A DNA stretch of 64,000 nt from Mucilaginibacter paludis DSM 18603. Lineage in GTDB: Bacteria; Bacteroidota; Bacteroidia; Sphingobacteriales; Sphingobacteriaceae. The stretch covers positions 8,296,877 through 8,360,876 of the forward strand of contig NZ_CM001403.1 of the NCBI RefSeq assembly GCF_000166195.2. The letters run 5' to 3'. The stretch's first letter is position 1. Each line of letters opens with the position of its first letter. This document shows positions 54,244 to 63,100 of the stretch, in pieces. Below the pieces are notes generated by a model. That model was not told the origin of the DNA. It saw only the letters and a list, made by a program, of their open reading frames with translations, and ran no database searches. The position numbers and the translations under genes were made by a program.

Positions 54244-54411
54244 CTGATTTGTATTAATTGATTTTCTTTTGATTTGTGACTGACGTTGAGTAGTTTGTTA
54301 TAAATAGCTAAATGCCCTTAACCATAACTTAAACGTATTTTTATTCATCAGCCGCATACGGTAACGATTCAATAACAGACGTAAAAATCATCACATTAAC
54401 CCCATTTTCAA

Positions 54412-54425
54412 ATGACACCAGTCAG
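54412..54425 (-). promoter_or_regulatory. Fnr-like inverted repeat upstream of the coiled-coil gene
   Basis: ATGAC-ACCA-GTCAG keeps the ATGAC-N4-GTCA spacing of the perfect site at 51488-51505, with one outer mismatch. It lies 169 bases from the coiled-coil gene start and 35 bases beyond the phosphorylase-like stop. Confidence 0.4.
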
Positions 54426-54459
54426 TAAAAAATATGATCATGCTCAAAACAAAATAAGG

Positions 54460-56130
54460 CTACTCGCTGGGTACCCTGCTTGCATTGTACATTAAATCGT
54501 AATATTCCCTTGCCTGTCTCCCCGCTTCAAAAGCAGGAACAACATCGTGAGCGGCTTTTTTTAGAATACTGAGCCATTGCTGATGGTTGTCATAATAAAG
54601 GGGCACAACGGTATTCTCTAAAACGCTGAGTAAGCTATCATTCTCCTGCCTATCCTTTTCTCCTTCAGGTAAGTCATCAGCTGCAGGCTGTATTAAAAAG
54701 CAGTTTTGATTGTCCACGGCAAACTCGGGCACCCAGCCATCGGGCATGGATAAATTGATACTGCCGTTCATGGCCGCCGTCATTCCACTGGTGCCGGATG
54801 CCTCGCGATACATTCGCGGATTATTAAGCCAAACATCAGAGCCACGTTTTAACACACCAGACAATTCCAGCTCATATCCTATCAGCACTGCGCAGTTGGG
54901 CATATTTTTCACTTTGCCCATAATATAGTTGAACTGATCAATCGAACCCTTGTCTTCCGGATAGGGCTTTCCAGCCCAAATCATTTGCACAGGGCGTTGC
55001 GTGTTACTGATCAGGCTTACAAAACGATCCCAATTGGCCATTAAAAAATCGGCGCGCTTATACCCGGTAATTCTCCTGGCCCACACTATTGTCAATACAT
55101 CTTCTTTAAATAATTTACCGCATTGGTCGGCCACAATTTTAAAAAGGTTGTGTTTTAATTCCTTTTTCCTGCTCACAATAGCATCGTCATCGCCGTTTGT
55201 AATAGCCTCGTCCAAAACTTCATCCTTCCAATAAGCCTTATCCTGGGCGTTTGTAATAGATATGATATCGCAGATACCGGGGTTACTCTGCCACATCTTC
55301 CGGGCCACCTCGCCATGTATTTTAGATACACCGTTAGCCTTGCGCGAAAATTTAAGTGCCGCCAGTGTATAATTAAACCCGTCGCCATTCATTTGCAGCA
55401 TTTCCCTAACCTGAGGCACCGGTATCTGTCCAAAAAACGACATTTCATCAAGCAAACCAAACCTGTGCTCTTCATTACCGGCCACTTCAGGCGTATGGGT
55501 TGTAAACACTACCCGCTTTTTCACTTCTTGCAGGCTGTTATATTTTTGGTATAAATAAAAATTAAGTGGTACGGCGTGCCCTTCATTCATATGATAAACA
55601 TCCGGCTCAATATTTAAGGCGTCCAGCACCATGGCGCCGCCAATGCCTAATATCATTGATTGGGCAATGCGGGTAGCCTCGTTAGAATCATAAAGACGTG
55701 CCGTAATTGTATCCGATAGGTAATCGTTCTCCGGAATATCAGTAGTTAAAAACAGAACGGGCGCAGTGCCGAAGGTTTCGGGCTTTAACAGGTAAGCTTT
55801 TACATGCACCGGCGACCGATGCACCTGCACTATAACCGTAATGCCGGTATCTACTAAAAACGAATAATGTTTTTCAATAAACGCGGGCTTTAAAAACCCG
55901 GCGCTATCACGGGCCTGGTCGTAATAGCCATAAGTCCATAGCATGCTTATACCTATCATATTTTGTTTAAGTTGATAGGCGCTGCGCATATGTGAGCCTG
56001 CCAAAAAGCCAAGACCGCCACTATAGGTTTTTAAGGCCTGATCGATAGCAAATTCCATCGAAAAATACGCCACCATGGTATTATATTTCGGATCGGCTTC
56101 GTAGCCAAAAATTTCTTCTCTGCTTAGCAT
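54460..56130 (-). CDS. Alpha-glucan phosphorylase-family (GT35) protein with PLP lysine replaced, 556 aa
   Basis: The fold is clear: YFSMEFAIDQALKTYSGGLGFLAGSH, HMNEGHAVPLNFYLY, VVFTTHTPEVAGNEEHRFG, TIVWARRITGYKRADFLM and the final EASGTSGM-T-AAMNG. In muscle phosphorylase the matching block is EASGTGNMKFMLNG, whose Lys binds pyridoxal phosphate; short bacterial members have SGMKA. Here the codon is ACG (Thr). The DNA reading is unambiguous, so a normal Schiff base cannot form. It may be a glycosyltransferase without phosphorolysis, or use another Lys. Length is shorter than the usual 700-850. It may still act on glycogen in the energy module with aldolase and the pyruvate oxidoreductase, which is inferred. 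Confidence 0.88.
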   Translation of the reverse strand: MLSREEIFGYEADPKYNTMVAYFSMEFAIDQALKTYSGGLGFLAGSHMRSAYQLKQNMIGISMLWTYGYYDQARDSAGFLKPAFIEKHYSFLVDTGITVIVQVHRSPVHVKAYLLKPETFGTAPVLFLTTDIPENDYLSDTITARLYDSNEATRIAQSMILGIGGAMVLDALNIEPDVYHMNEGHAVPLNFYLYQKYNSLQEVKKRVVFTTHTPEVAGNEEHRFGLLDEMSFFGQIPVPQVREMLQMNGDGFNYTLAALKFSRKANGVSKIHGEVARKMWQSNPGICDIISITNAQDKAYWKDEVLDEAITNGDDDAIVSRKKELKHNLFKIVADQCGKLFKEDVLTIVWARRITGYKRADFLMANWDRFVSLISNTQRPVQMIWAGKPYPEDKGSIDQFNYIMGKVKNMPNCAVLIGYELELSGVLKRGSDVWLNNPRMYREASGTSGMTAAMNGSINLSMPDGWVPEFAVDNQNCFLIQPAADDLPEGEKDRQENDSLLSVLENTVVPLYYDNHQQWLSILKKAAHDVVPAFEAGRQAREYYDLMYNASRVPSE

Positions 56131-56171
56131 AACGGATTATAAAATGAAGTGTAACTGTTTAAACACACAAT

Positions 56172-56185
56172 GTAACAACTGTCAA
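56172..56185 (-). promoter_or_regulatory. Weak Fnr-like site before the phosphorylase-like gene
   Basis: GTAAC-AACT-GTCAA keeps N4 spacing and one perfect half-site; the other has TAAC for TGAC. It lies 42 bases upstream of the ATG at 56130, a distance that suits an activator. Confidence 0.3.
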
Positions 56186-56267
56186 AGCCAACTAAAGTTT
56201 CTTAAAGGCCATTTAAATATCCTGGCTATGCGCTTATGACGTATCACTATTTGTAAGACTTAATCCC

Positions 56268-57125
56268 TTATTTTAATGACGGTAAAACCAATAACGGAAT
56301 GTTAATGTGCGCAGCCATTTTTTGCGTGCAACTTCCGTTAAAAAGGGCGCTGAACAAACTATGAGGCCTATGCACCATCACCAACAAGTCAACATCGCCA
56401 TCGGCACATAGTTTATCAAAGCCCGATATAGGCTGATCATTGTTAATAATACTGGCGTAGATAAAGGGATATTGCGTTTTATTTGCACAATAGTTAACAA
56501 ACTGGGCCATCCGGTCGGGGATATTCTGGTCAACATGTTTTATATTATACACATGAGTGATATAAATTTCGGCCTCGAGCGATGCAGCCATAGGCACTAT
56601 TGAGCAGGCCAATTCCAAATCATCTTCCGGATGTTTAAAATCAGTTGCAAATGCTATCCGCCTGGGTATTTTGATTTTGGCTGAGAGAGGAACAAGCAAC
56701 AAGGGCTTGTGAATACAATCGATTAATATTTTGCTATGGTTGCCTATCAATATTGTACCCCAACCAGGCTGATGCGTGCCGGAAACTACCAGGTCGCACT
56801 TTTTTTCGGTGGCTATATGGCTTACCACATCTGCTACCGACCCAACCTCATTGAAAAAAGTGATTGACGGCTTAAAAACCTCGCCATCATTGATACACTC
56901 TAAATGCGTTTTTATTTTGGCTATCTCAACCTCGTTTTCTTCAACTAATTTATCGTAATCATCTATAGGCAGCCCAACCAAACCGGATTGCGGCACTTCT
57001 GCAGGAAGAATAAACGCGTTGCATAAAATCACATCGGCCTTTATTTGCTTAGCTAAATGGTATCCATACTCTATGGCATGCATCGAAGTAGCCGAAAAAT
57101 CAGTTGGAAATAATAATGTCTTCAT
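56268..57125 (-). CDS. Tandem universal stress protein (UspA family), 285 aa
   Basis: Two Usp domains: about 1-145 (MKTLLFPTDFSATSMHAIEYGYHLA; CDLVVSGTHQPGWGTILIGNHSKILIDCIHKPLLLVP) and about 150-285 (RRIAFATDFKHPEDDLELA; ending HINIPLLVLPS). The first half keeps more of the Gly-containing loop (SGTHQPGWG, GNHSK) than the other Usp in this window. It may bind nucleotide there. It is encoded upstream of and on the same strand as the phosphorylase-like gene, 137 bases apart. With the paralogue at 50539-51405 it frames the stress cluster. Confidence 0.93.
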   Translation of the reverse strand: MKTLLFPTDFSATSMHAIEYGYHLAKQIKADVILCNAFILPAEVPQSGLVGLPIDDYDKLVEENEVEIAKIKTHLECINDGEVFKPSITFFNEVGSVADVVSHIATEKKCDLVVSGTHQPGWGTILIGNHSKILIDCIHKPLLLVPLSAKIKIPRRIAFATDFKHPEDDLELACSIVPMAASLEAEIYITHVYNIKHVDQNIPDRMAQFVNYCANKTQYPFIYASIINNDQPISGFDKLCADGDVDLLVMVHRPHSLFSALFNGSCTQKMAAHINIPLLVLPSLK

Positions 57126-57522
57126 GTTTTCTGATCAAAGCTTGATGATGTAAAACTGGTAAATCTGCAGAATATAAATAATGACAGTACTCACCTTTCA
57201 GTATGATACAACACTCAATGTTTGCCCCAATTTGCTTCCAGCATCATAGCAGCGATCATATTGAGATAGAGATCACTTTATTATTGATACCATGCCAATT
57301 AACCCCAAGCCGAATACTAAGCAGTTAGCTATAAATGCAGCACGATATATTGAAAAAAACAAACCAATTCACTTTTAATATGTTGATTAATTACTATGCG
57401 CTCATACTCAACTCCTCCGTAAAACTGTATAAACCGTTCCTTGCGGCATATCAATACCTGTATATTTTATTCATCCGGCAGTTATTTTTTCTTAGTTCTA
57501 AATGTAAAACACATCGGTTATT
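57126..57522. other. 397-base divergent region between Usp and aldolase genes
   Basis: No gene is supported; the plus-strand frame 57335-57547 runs into the aldolase in another phase and lacks protein character. A half-conserved Fnr-like word, ATGAC-AGTA-CTCAC, is at 57181-57194. ATCAA-AGC-TTGAT at 57134-57146 is a small inverted repeat next to the Usp start. Confidence 0.5.
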
Positions 57523-58554
57523 ATGGACTCAAACCAACAGTTGTTAAAAAATATTGCTGCCCAGTTAATGGCGAACGATAAGGGCCTATTGGCAATGGAC
57601 GAGAGTACGGCAACCTGCAACAAGCGGTTTGCTGATCTGGGAATTCCACAAAATGAAGAATACCGCCGCAAATACCGGGAGCTTATCGTAACCACCCCAG
57701 GTCTGGAAGAAAGTATCAGCGGAGCCATTTTGTTTGATGAAACGATAAGGCAACGTGCAAAAGATGGTACATTATTGATAGACATATTAAAAAACAAAGG
57801 CATTATTCCCGGGATTAAAGTAGACGAAGGCACCATACCTATGGCTGGCTTTCCCGGAGAAAAGATCACCGAGGGCATTGATAAACTACCTGAACGTTTA
57901 AAGGAGTACCATGAAATGGGCGCACAGTTTGCTAAATGGCGCGCAGTTATCACCATCGGCCAGGATTTACCGACTGCAACAAGTATTAAAGCAAATGCTT
58001 ACCTGTTAGCCCGTTATGCTGCGCTTTGTCAGGAGGCCGGTCTGTTACCTATTGTTGAGCCAGAAGTAATTATGGATGGCGACCATTCGCTTAAAGTTTG
58101 CGCCCAGGTAACCACAGAAGTACTACACGCAGTTTTTAATGCTTTGTACCAGCACCGCGTTGATTTAGAATGTATGATATTGAAACCCAACATGGTTCTG
58201 CCAGGCAAAGATGCGTCAGCGCAAAACAGCGCAGAGGAAATTGCCAACGCTACAATTTCCTGCTTTTTGAGGTGTGTTCCGGCGGCGGTACCAGTAATCG
58301 CATTTTTATCAGGCGGACAAGCTGCCGAACTTGCTACACAAAGGCTGAATGCCATGCACCAGATGTTTGATAAAGTAATGCCCTGGAAGCTTACCTTTTC
58401 TTTTTCGCGTGCGGTTCAGCAACCTGCACTTGAGATCTGGAAGGGCAATGACCAAAATATAGTTACCGCGCAAAAGGCCTTAGCTCACCGTGCGGCCTGT
58501 AACCGCCAGGCAAATCGCGGAGAATATACAGCAGACTCGGAGATTCAATCTTGA
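57523..58554 (+). CDS. Class I fructose-bisphosphate aldolase, 343 aa
   Basis: A complete class I aldolase: GLLAMDESTATCNKRF near residue 22, GAILFDETI, GIIPGIKVDEG, and the active-site element LECMILKPNMVLPG with the Schiff-base Lys near 222. It splits fructose 1,6-bisphosphate into glyceraldehyde 3-phosphate and dihydroxyacetone phosphate through a lysine Schiff base, without metal. Most Bacteroidota also have a class II enzyme; a class I copy beside stress proteins and the pyruvate oxidoreductase suggests a condition-specific isozyme. The start ATG (MDSNQQ) is clear. A broken terminator and an insertion element follow directly. Confidence 0.94.
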   Translation: MDSNQQLLKNIAAQLMANDKGLLAMDESTATCNKRFADLGIPQNEEYRRKYRELIVTTPGLEESISGAILFDETIRQRAKDGTLLIDILKNKGIIPGIKVDEGTIPMAGFPGEKITEGIDKLPERLKEYHEMGAQFAKWRAVITIGQDLPTATSIKANAYLLARYAALCQEAGLLPIVEPEVIMDGDHSLKVCAQVTTEVLHAVFNALYQHRVDLECMILKPNMVLPGKDASAQNSAEEIANATISCFLRCVPAAVPVIAFLSGGQAAELATQRLNAMHQMFDKVMPWKLTFSFSRAVQQPALEIWKGNDQNIVTAQKALAHRAACNRQANRGEYTADSEIQS

Positions 58555-58631
58555 AAAGCGCTATTCAAGCCACTCTGTATCATACTGAGTGGTTAAGCCC
58601 CCAACCAGAATAAAGATTATTTAACAGTTAA

Positions 58632-58644
58632 AAGAGGCTGATCA
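58632..58644. terminator. Left arm of the original aldolase/NifJ terminator, split by the IS
   Basis: AAGAGGCTGATCA at 58632-58644 pairs with TGAT-G-CAGCCTCTT at 60079-60092. Without the insertion element these arms face each other across a 6-base loop, with T-rich tails on both strands. The element now separates them by over 1.4 kb, so the hairpin should no longer form efficiently. Confidence 0.65.
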
Positions 58645-58649
58645 CCAAC

Positions 58650-58674
58650 TGAAGTGAACCCCAAAAGTTAGACA
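58650..58674. repeat. Left terminal inverted repeat of the IS
   Basis: Begins TGAAGTGAACCCC. It matches the right end in the ACCCC, AAAA, GTT and GACA blocks, with about 17 of the 20 innermost positions identical. Confidence 0.8.
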
Positions 58675-58689
58675 AAAACTTTTGGGGTT
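58657..58689 (+). terminator. Strong hairpin inside the IS left end
   Basis: AACCCCAAAAGTT (58657-58669) and AACTTTTGGGGTT (58677-58689) make a perfect 13-bp stem with a 7-base loop, followed by TATTATTTATG containing the orfA start. Transcripts entering from the aldolase side would fold here, either ending or hiding the orfA start. This is a known way for elements to block transposase expression from outside promoters. Confidence 0.7.
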
Positions 58690-58697
58690 TATTATTT

Positions 58698-59219
58698 ATG
58701 TCAAAGCACACATTTGAAGAGAAACTTGATGTAGTTTCTCAAGTAAGAAAGGGAAAGCCGATTCTACGGATATCCCGCGAACGCCATATCCGTGAAGGCA
58801 TGATATTGGAATGGGTTCGGAAATATGATCTTTATGGCGAAAGTGGGCTGCTCAAACAACCTAACGTCAAGCCCACGCCTGATTTCAAAGAAGAAGTTGT
58901 AAGGCTTGTCATAGAAAAAAAAGTACCTTTAAATCAGGTTGTTCTGGAATATAGATTAAGCAAGACTGCTTTAGAGCGCTGGGTAAGATCAGTACGGGTT
59001 GAGGGATATGCAGTACTATACCAGCAAAAGAATCCTGGACGACCACCTAAATGCATGGGAAGATCAAAGAAGCTTGAACCTGAAACAGAAGTAGAGAAGC
59101 TCCAGGCGGAAAATAGCCGTTTGCGGGCGGAGAACGCACTATTAAAAAAAGTCACGGCCTTAGTCAAGGAAAAAGAAGCCCGCGAACGCATGAGTGGGCA
59201 AAAGCCATCGAAGAACTAA
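58698..59219 (+). CDS. IS3-family OrfA (helix-turn-helix protein), 173 aa
   Basis: Two helix-turn-helix units: about 1-55 (TFEEKLDVVSQVRKGKPILRISRERHI in pieces) and about 60-115 (KVPLNQVVLEYRLSKTALERWV), then a basic stretch and a C-terminal leucine-zipper-like coil (VEKLQAENSRLRAENALLKK). It binds the ends and, fused to OrfB by frameshifting, gives the transposase. The A7 run lies in the LLKK codons (TTA-AAA-AAA), where the ribosome can slip back one base into the orfB frame. Confidence 0.92.
   Translation: MSKHTFEEKLDVVSQVRKGKPILRISRERHIREGMILEWVRKYDLYGESGLLKQPNVKPTPDFKEEVVRLVIEKKVPLNQVVLEYRLSKTALERWVRSVRVEGYAVLYQQKNPGRPPKCMGRSKKLEPETEVEKLQAENSRLRAENALLKKVTALVKEKEARERMSGQKPSKN
59144..59150 (+). 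promoter_or_regulatory. Slippery heptamer for -1 frameshift (A AAA AAA)
   Basis: In the orfA frame the codons read TTA AAA AAA GTC. Slipping back one base enters a frame that stays open through orfB, with sensible protein (WAKAIEELRPEHDVSILL) before the internal orfB start. Confidence 0.8.
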
Positions 59220-59245
59220 GGCCCGAACATGATGTTTCAATTCTA

Positions 59246-60040
59246 TTGGATTGCAAACAGATGGCTCGTTCTGTATTTTATTATCATCGCAAGCGCCTAA
59301 ATGATGATAAATACAAGCATGAAAAAGAAGAGATCGCAAGTATATACCACTTGCATAAAGGCAGATATGGTTATCGGCGGGTCACCGCCGAAATGAAGAA
59401 CCGGGGTTATAGCATAAATCACAAGACTGTCCAAAAATTGATGGGAACATTAGGCCTAAAATGCAATATCAGGAAAGTAAGTTATCGCTCATACAAAGGT
59501 GAGGTTGGTAAAATTGCCCCTAATGTACTTGAAAGGGATTTTGAGGCAAATCTGCCTAATCAGAAATGGGCTACGGATGTCACTCAGATGAACATTAAAG
59601 GGGAGAAGATCTATTTATCTCCTATAATTGACATGTTCAACGGGGAAGTCATTTCTTATAGTATTTCAAAATCTCCAAATATGCAGATGATAGATGAAAT
59701 GTTATATGAGGCTTTTGATAAAGTGAAAGATATAAGGGGACTTATTTTTCACTCTGACCAAGGGTGGCAATATCAACATTATGGATATAGAAAGGCTTTG
59801 GAAAAACATGGAATTATTCAAAGCATGTCCAGAAAGGGAAACTGCTTGGATAATGCCTTGGCCGAAAGCTTCTTTGGGATCTTAAAGACAGAATTACTGT
59901 ACAAACAGAGCTTTGAAACTGCGGAAGAATTTATAACTTCGTTAAAAGAATACATTCATTACTATAACAATGAAAGAATAAAAAACAGGTTAAATGGAAA
60001 GAGCCCGGTGGAATACCGAGCTCTCGTACAAAAAACTTAA
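59246..60040 (+). CDS. IS3-family OrfB transposase (DDE integrase core), 264 aa
   Basis: After an HTH_21-type region (YHLHKGRYGYRRVTAEMKNRG) comes an rve integrase core with the catalytic triad: Asp in WATDVTQM, Asp in FHSDQGWQYQH and Glu in NALAESFFGILKTEL. The final KNRLNGKSPVEYRA is typical. The frame is open upstream to the slippery run at 59144, so the native product is the OrfAB fusion; the TTG at 59246 is only the first start codon in that frame. It carries out cut/copy-type transposition through a circular intermediate, as in IS150 and IS911. Confidence 0.93.
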   Translation: MDCKQMARSVFYYHRKRLNDDKYKHEKEEIASIYHLHKGRYGYRRVTAEMKNRGYSINHKTVQKLMGTLGLKCNIRKVSYRSYKGEVGKIAPNVLERDFEANLPNQKWATDVTQMNIKGEKIYLSPIIDMFNGEVISYSISKSPNMQMIDEMLYEAFDKVKDIRGLIFHSDQGWQYQHYGYRKALEKHGIIQSMSRKGNCLDNALAESFFGILKTELLYKQSFETAEEFITSLKEYIHYYNNERIKNRLNGKSPVEYRALVQKT

Positions 60041-60050
60041 TTTTGTAAAC

Positions 60051-60074
60051 TGTCCAACTTTTTGGGGTCACACC
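60051..60074. repeat. Right terminal inverted repeat of the IS
   Basis: On the minus strand it begins GGTGTGACCCC and continues AAAAAGTTGGACA, matching the left repeat. It lies 10 bases after the transposase stop and is followed by the AAC target duplication. Confidence 0.8.
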
Positions 60075-60078
60075 AACA

Positions 60079-60092
60079 TGATGCAGCCTCTT
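60079..60092. terminator. Right arm of the original aldolase/NifJ terminator
   Basis: TGATGCAGCCTCTT pairs with the left arm at 58632-58644. It lies 20 bases downstream of the NifJ stop on the minus strand. Confidence 0.65.
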
Positions 60093-60111
60093 CTTATTAT
60101 CCGCTACTTAC

Positions 60112-63100
60112 TTACATCATCGGCGAAAATGCTTCGGCCCTCCATCCGGTCATATCTTCATAAGTTTTCCATCGTAAGTTAACCTGCTCCTGGGCTATGT
60201 TTAACAAATGTTCGGCTTCTACAGGATGATTTTTCTTTAGGGAGGTATAACGCAATTCATTTTCAGCATAATCACGAAACGCGATATCAGGACGCGGAGA
60301 ATCCAGAACAAATGGATTTTTGCCTGCCGCTCTTAATGTCGGGTTAAACCTGATTAAAGGCCAGTACCCACTCGCAACGGCCAGCTTTTGCTGATTTAAT
60401 CCTTTCTCCATATCGATGCCGTGAGCGATGCAATGGCTGTAGGCCAGGATGAGCGATGGGCCGTTATAAGCTTCAGCTTCGCGCATGGCCAGCAGTGTTT
60501 GCTGCGGATTAGCCCCCATGGCAACCTGGGCCACATAAACATTTCCGTAAGAAATTACCTGCAAAGCCAGATCCTTTTTACCTACTTTTTTGCCCGATGA
60601 GGCAAATTTAGCCGTAGCTCCTGTAGGTGTAGCTTTAGACATTTGCCCACCTGTATTGGAGTATACTTCGGTATCGAGCACCAGCACATTCACATTTCTG
60701 CCGGTTGACAGCACATGGTCAAGGCCTGATGAGCCAATATCGTAGGCCCAGCCATCGCCACCAATAAGCCAAACGCTCCTGCGCACCATTTGATCGGCTA
60801 CCGACAATAGTTTTTCTGCCAGCGGAACCGTCAGTTGAGCTAATTTAGCTTTAAGCGCACTAACCCGAACACGTTGCGTGCCTATTTGCGATTCCAATTG
60901 TTGTGGAGAATTCAATAAGCCATCGGCCAGCTCATCGCCCAATTCGGGCCGTAACTGATCTATTAAAGTCCTGGCTATCGATAACTGTTTGTCTGTCGAT
61001 ATTCGCATACCCAACCCAAATTCGGCATTATCTTCAAACAGTGAGTTCGACCAGGCAGGGCCTCTTTTATCCTGATTAACTGTCCAGGGTGTGGTAGGCA
61101 GATTACCGCCGTAGATGGAGGAACAGCCAGTAGCGTTAGCCACTAATAAACGGTCGCCAAATAATTGCGTAAGTACCTTAATGTATGGAGTTTCACCACA
61201 TCCGGCGCAAGCGCCCGAAAATTCAAACAAAGGTTCCAAAAACTGGGTCCCTCTTACCAACGAAAAGTCTACAGTTGAGCGGTCGTTAACCGGAAGGCAC
61301 TCAAAGAAGCGTATATTCTCCCTGTCAATTTCAATCTGTGTTTTTTCCTCCAGGTTAATAGCCTTCCTGGTTTTGCCTTCAGCCGGAATAAGTACAGGGC
61401 AAACTTCGGCACATAGGTTACAGCCTGTACAATCTTCGGCATACACCTGCAAGGTATAGCGTGTTTGCGGAAAGCCACGGGCGTTAATTGGAGACGATTG
61501 AAAATCTTCAGGCGCATCTGCCAGGTAATCCTGGTGGTAAAATTTAGAACGGATGACGCCATGCGGACAAACAAAGCTGCAATTACCGCACTGGATACAA
61601 TTGTCGGCATCCCAAACGGCTATTACATCGGATATATTCCGTTTCTCCCATTTGGTAGTTCCGCTTGGATAGGTACCATCTGCCGGTATCATACTTACAG
61701 GCAGCAAATCGCCCCGGCCGGCCAGTAGCTCGGCGGTAACTTTTTGCACAAAATCCGGCGCCTCTTGTGCCACAACGGGCGACTGGTAAATACTACCGGT
61801 GGCCGTTGCCGCAATTTTAACTTCAAACAATTGCGCCAAACTATCATCCACAACCTTAAAATTTTGCAATACTACCGCTTCGCCTTTTGATTGATAGGAT
61901 TTGCGGATCGCTTTTTTAATCTGCTCGATAGCTTCCTCCTTAGGCAAAACGCCTGCAAGGGCAAAAAAGCAAGTCTGCATAACCGTGTTGATCCTTTGGC
62001 CCAAACCAGCTGCTTGCGCTACCTTGGTGGCATCAATGGTGTAAAACTTCATTTTTTTGCTGATCAGCTCCTGCTGAAACGAACGGGGTAGCTTGTCCCA
62101 AATTTCGTCCTTATTATAAGGGCTGCTCAGTAGCAGCACCGCGCCGGGTTTAGCATAGCGTAACATTTCAACCTTGCCAATAAAGTTATATTTATGGCAA
62201 GCAATAAAATCAGCCTTATCAATTAAATAGGGCGCCCTGATAGGATTTTTTCCAAATCGAAGATGCGAAGTGGTTTGCGCTCCAGACTTCCTGGAATCGT
62301 AAACAAAATATCCCTGGGCATGTAGTTCCGTTTCTTCACCAATAATTTTTATGCTGTTTTTGTTAGCTCCAACGGTACCATCGGCACCCAGGCCAAAAAA
62401 CATGCTGCAAACCTGATCTTCCGGGTCAATGTTATATAAGGGATCATAGTCCAAACTGGTATGCGAAACATCATCGTTGATACCAATGGTAAAACCATTT
62501 TTAGGTTTATCTGCCTTGAGCGAGTCGAAGATACCTTTAACCATACCGGGCGTAAACTCTTTTGAAGCGAGCCCATAACGCCCGCCCACAATTTGAGGTA
62601 TCTGGCTTAACAAACCTTCGCTATAAGCGGCAAACAAACCAGTAACAATATCCTGGTAAAGCGGTTCGCCACCGGCTCCGGGTTCTTTGTTACGATCAAG
62701 TACTGCTATTTTTTTAACGCTGGTCGGCAGAGTTGAAAGCAAATGCGATAAGGAGAAAGGCCTGAACAGGCGCACCTGGATCACGCCTATCTTTTCGCCT
62801 TCCGCCATTAATTTCTTAACAGTTTCTTTCACGGTTTCGCCTCCGGAAGCCATAATCACAATCAACCTTTCCGCTTCGGGATCGCCATAATAATCAAAGA
62901 TGTGATAGTTGCGGCCCGTTAATTTGGCAAATTCATCCATCGTATCCTGAACGATACCGGGTGTTGCCGCGTAATAAGGGTTTACCGTTTCCCTGCCTTG
63001 AAAATACATATCCGGGTTTTGGGCAGTGCCGCGGATAAAAGGATTATCCGGATTGAGGCTTCTTTTACGGTGGGCGTAAACCAGTTCGTCGCTGATCATC

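Larger units (their letters stand above)
58650..60074 (+). mobile_element. Complete IS3-family element, IS150-like group, 1425 bases
   Basis: Terminal inverted repeats (58650-58674 and 60051-60074) share ACCCC-AAAA-GTT-GACA with few mismatches. A 3-base target duplication AAC flanks the element (58647-58649 and 60075-60077), typical for the family. Inside are orfA and orfB in the classic overlapping arrangement with an A7 slippery run (59144-59150) for -1 frameshifting. DDE residues are intact, so it looks functional. The exact end could differ by one or two bases. Confidence 0.88.
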
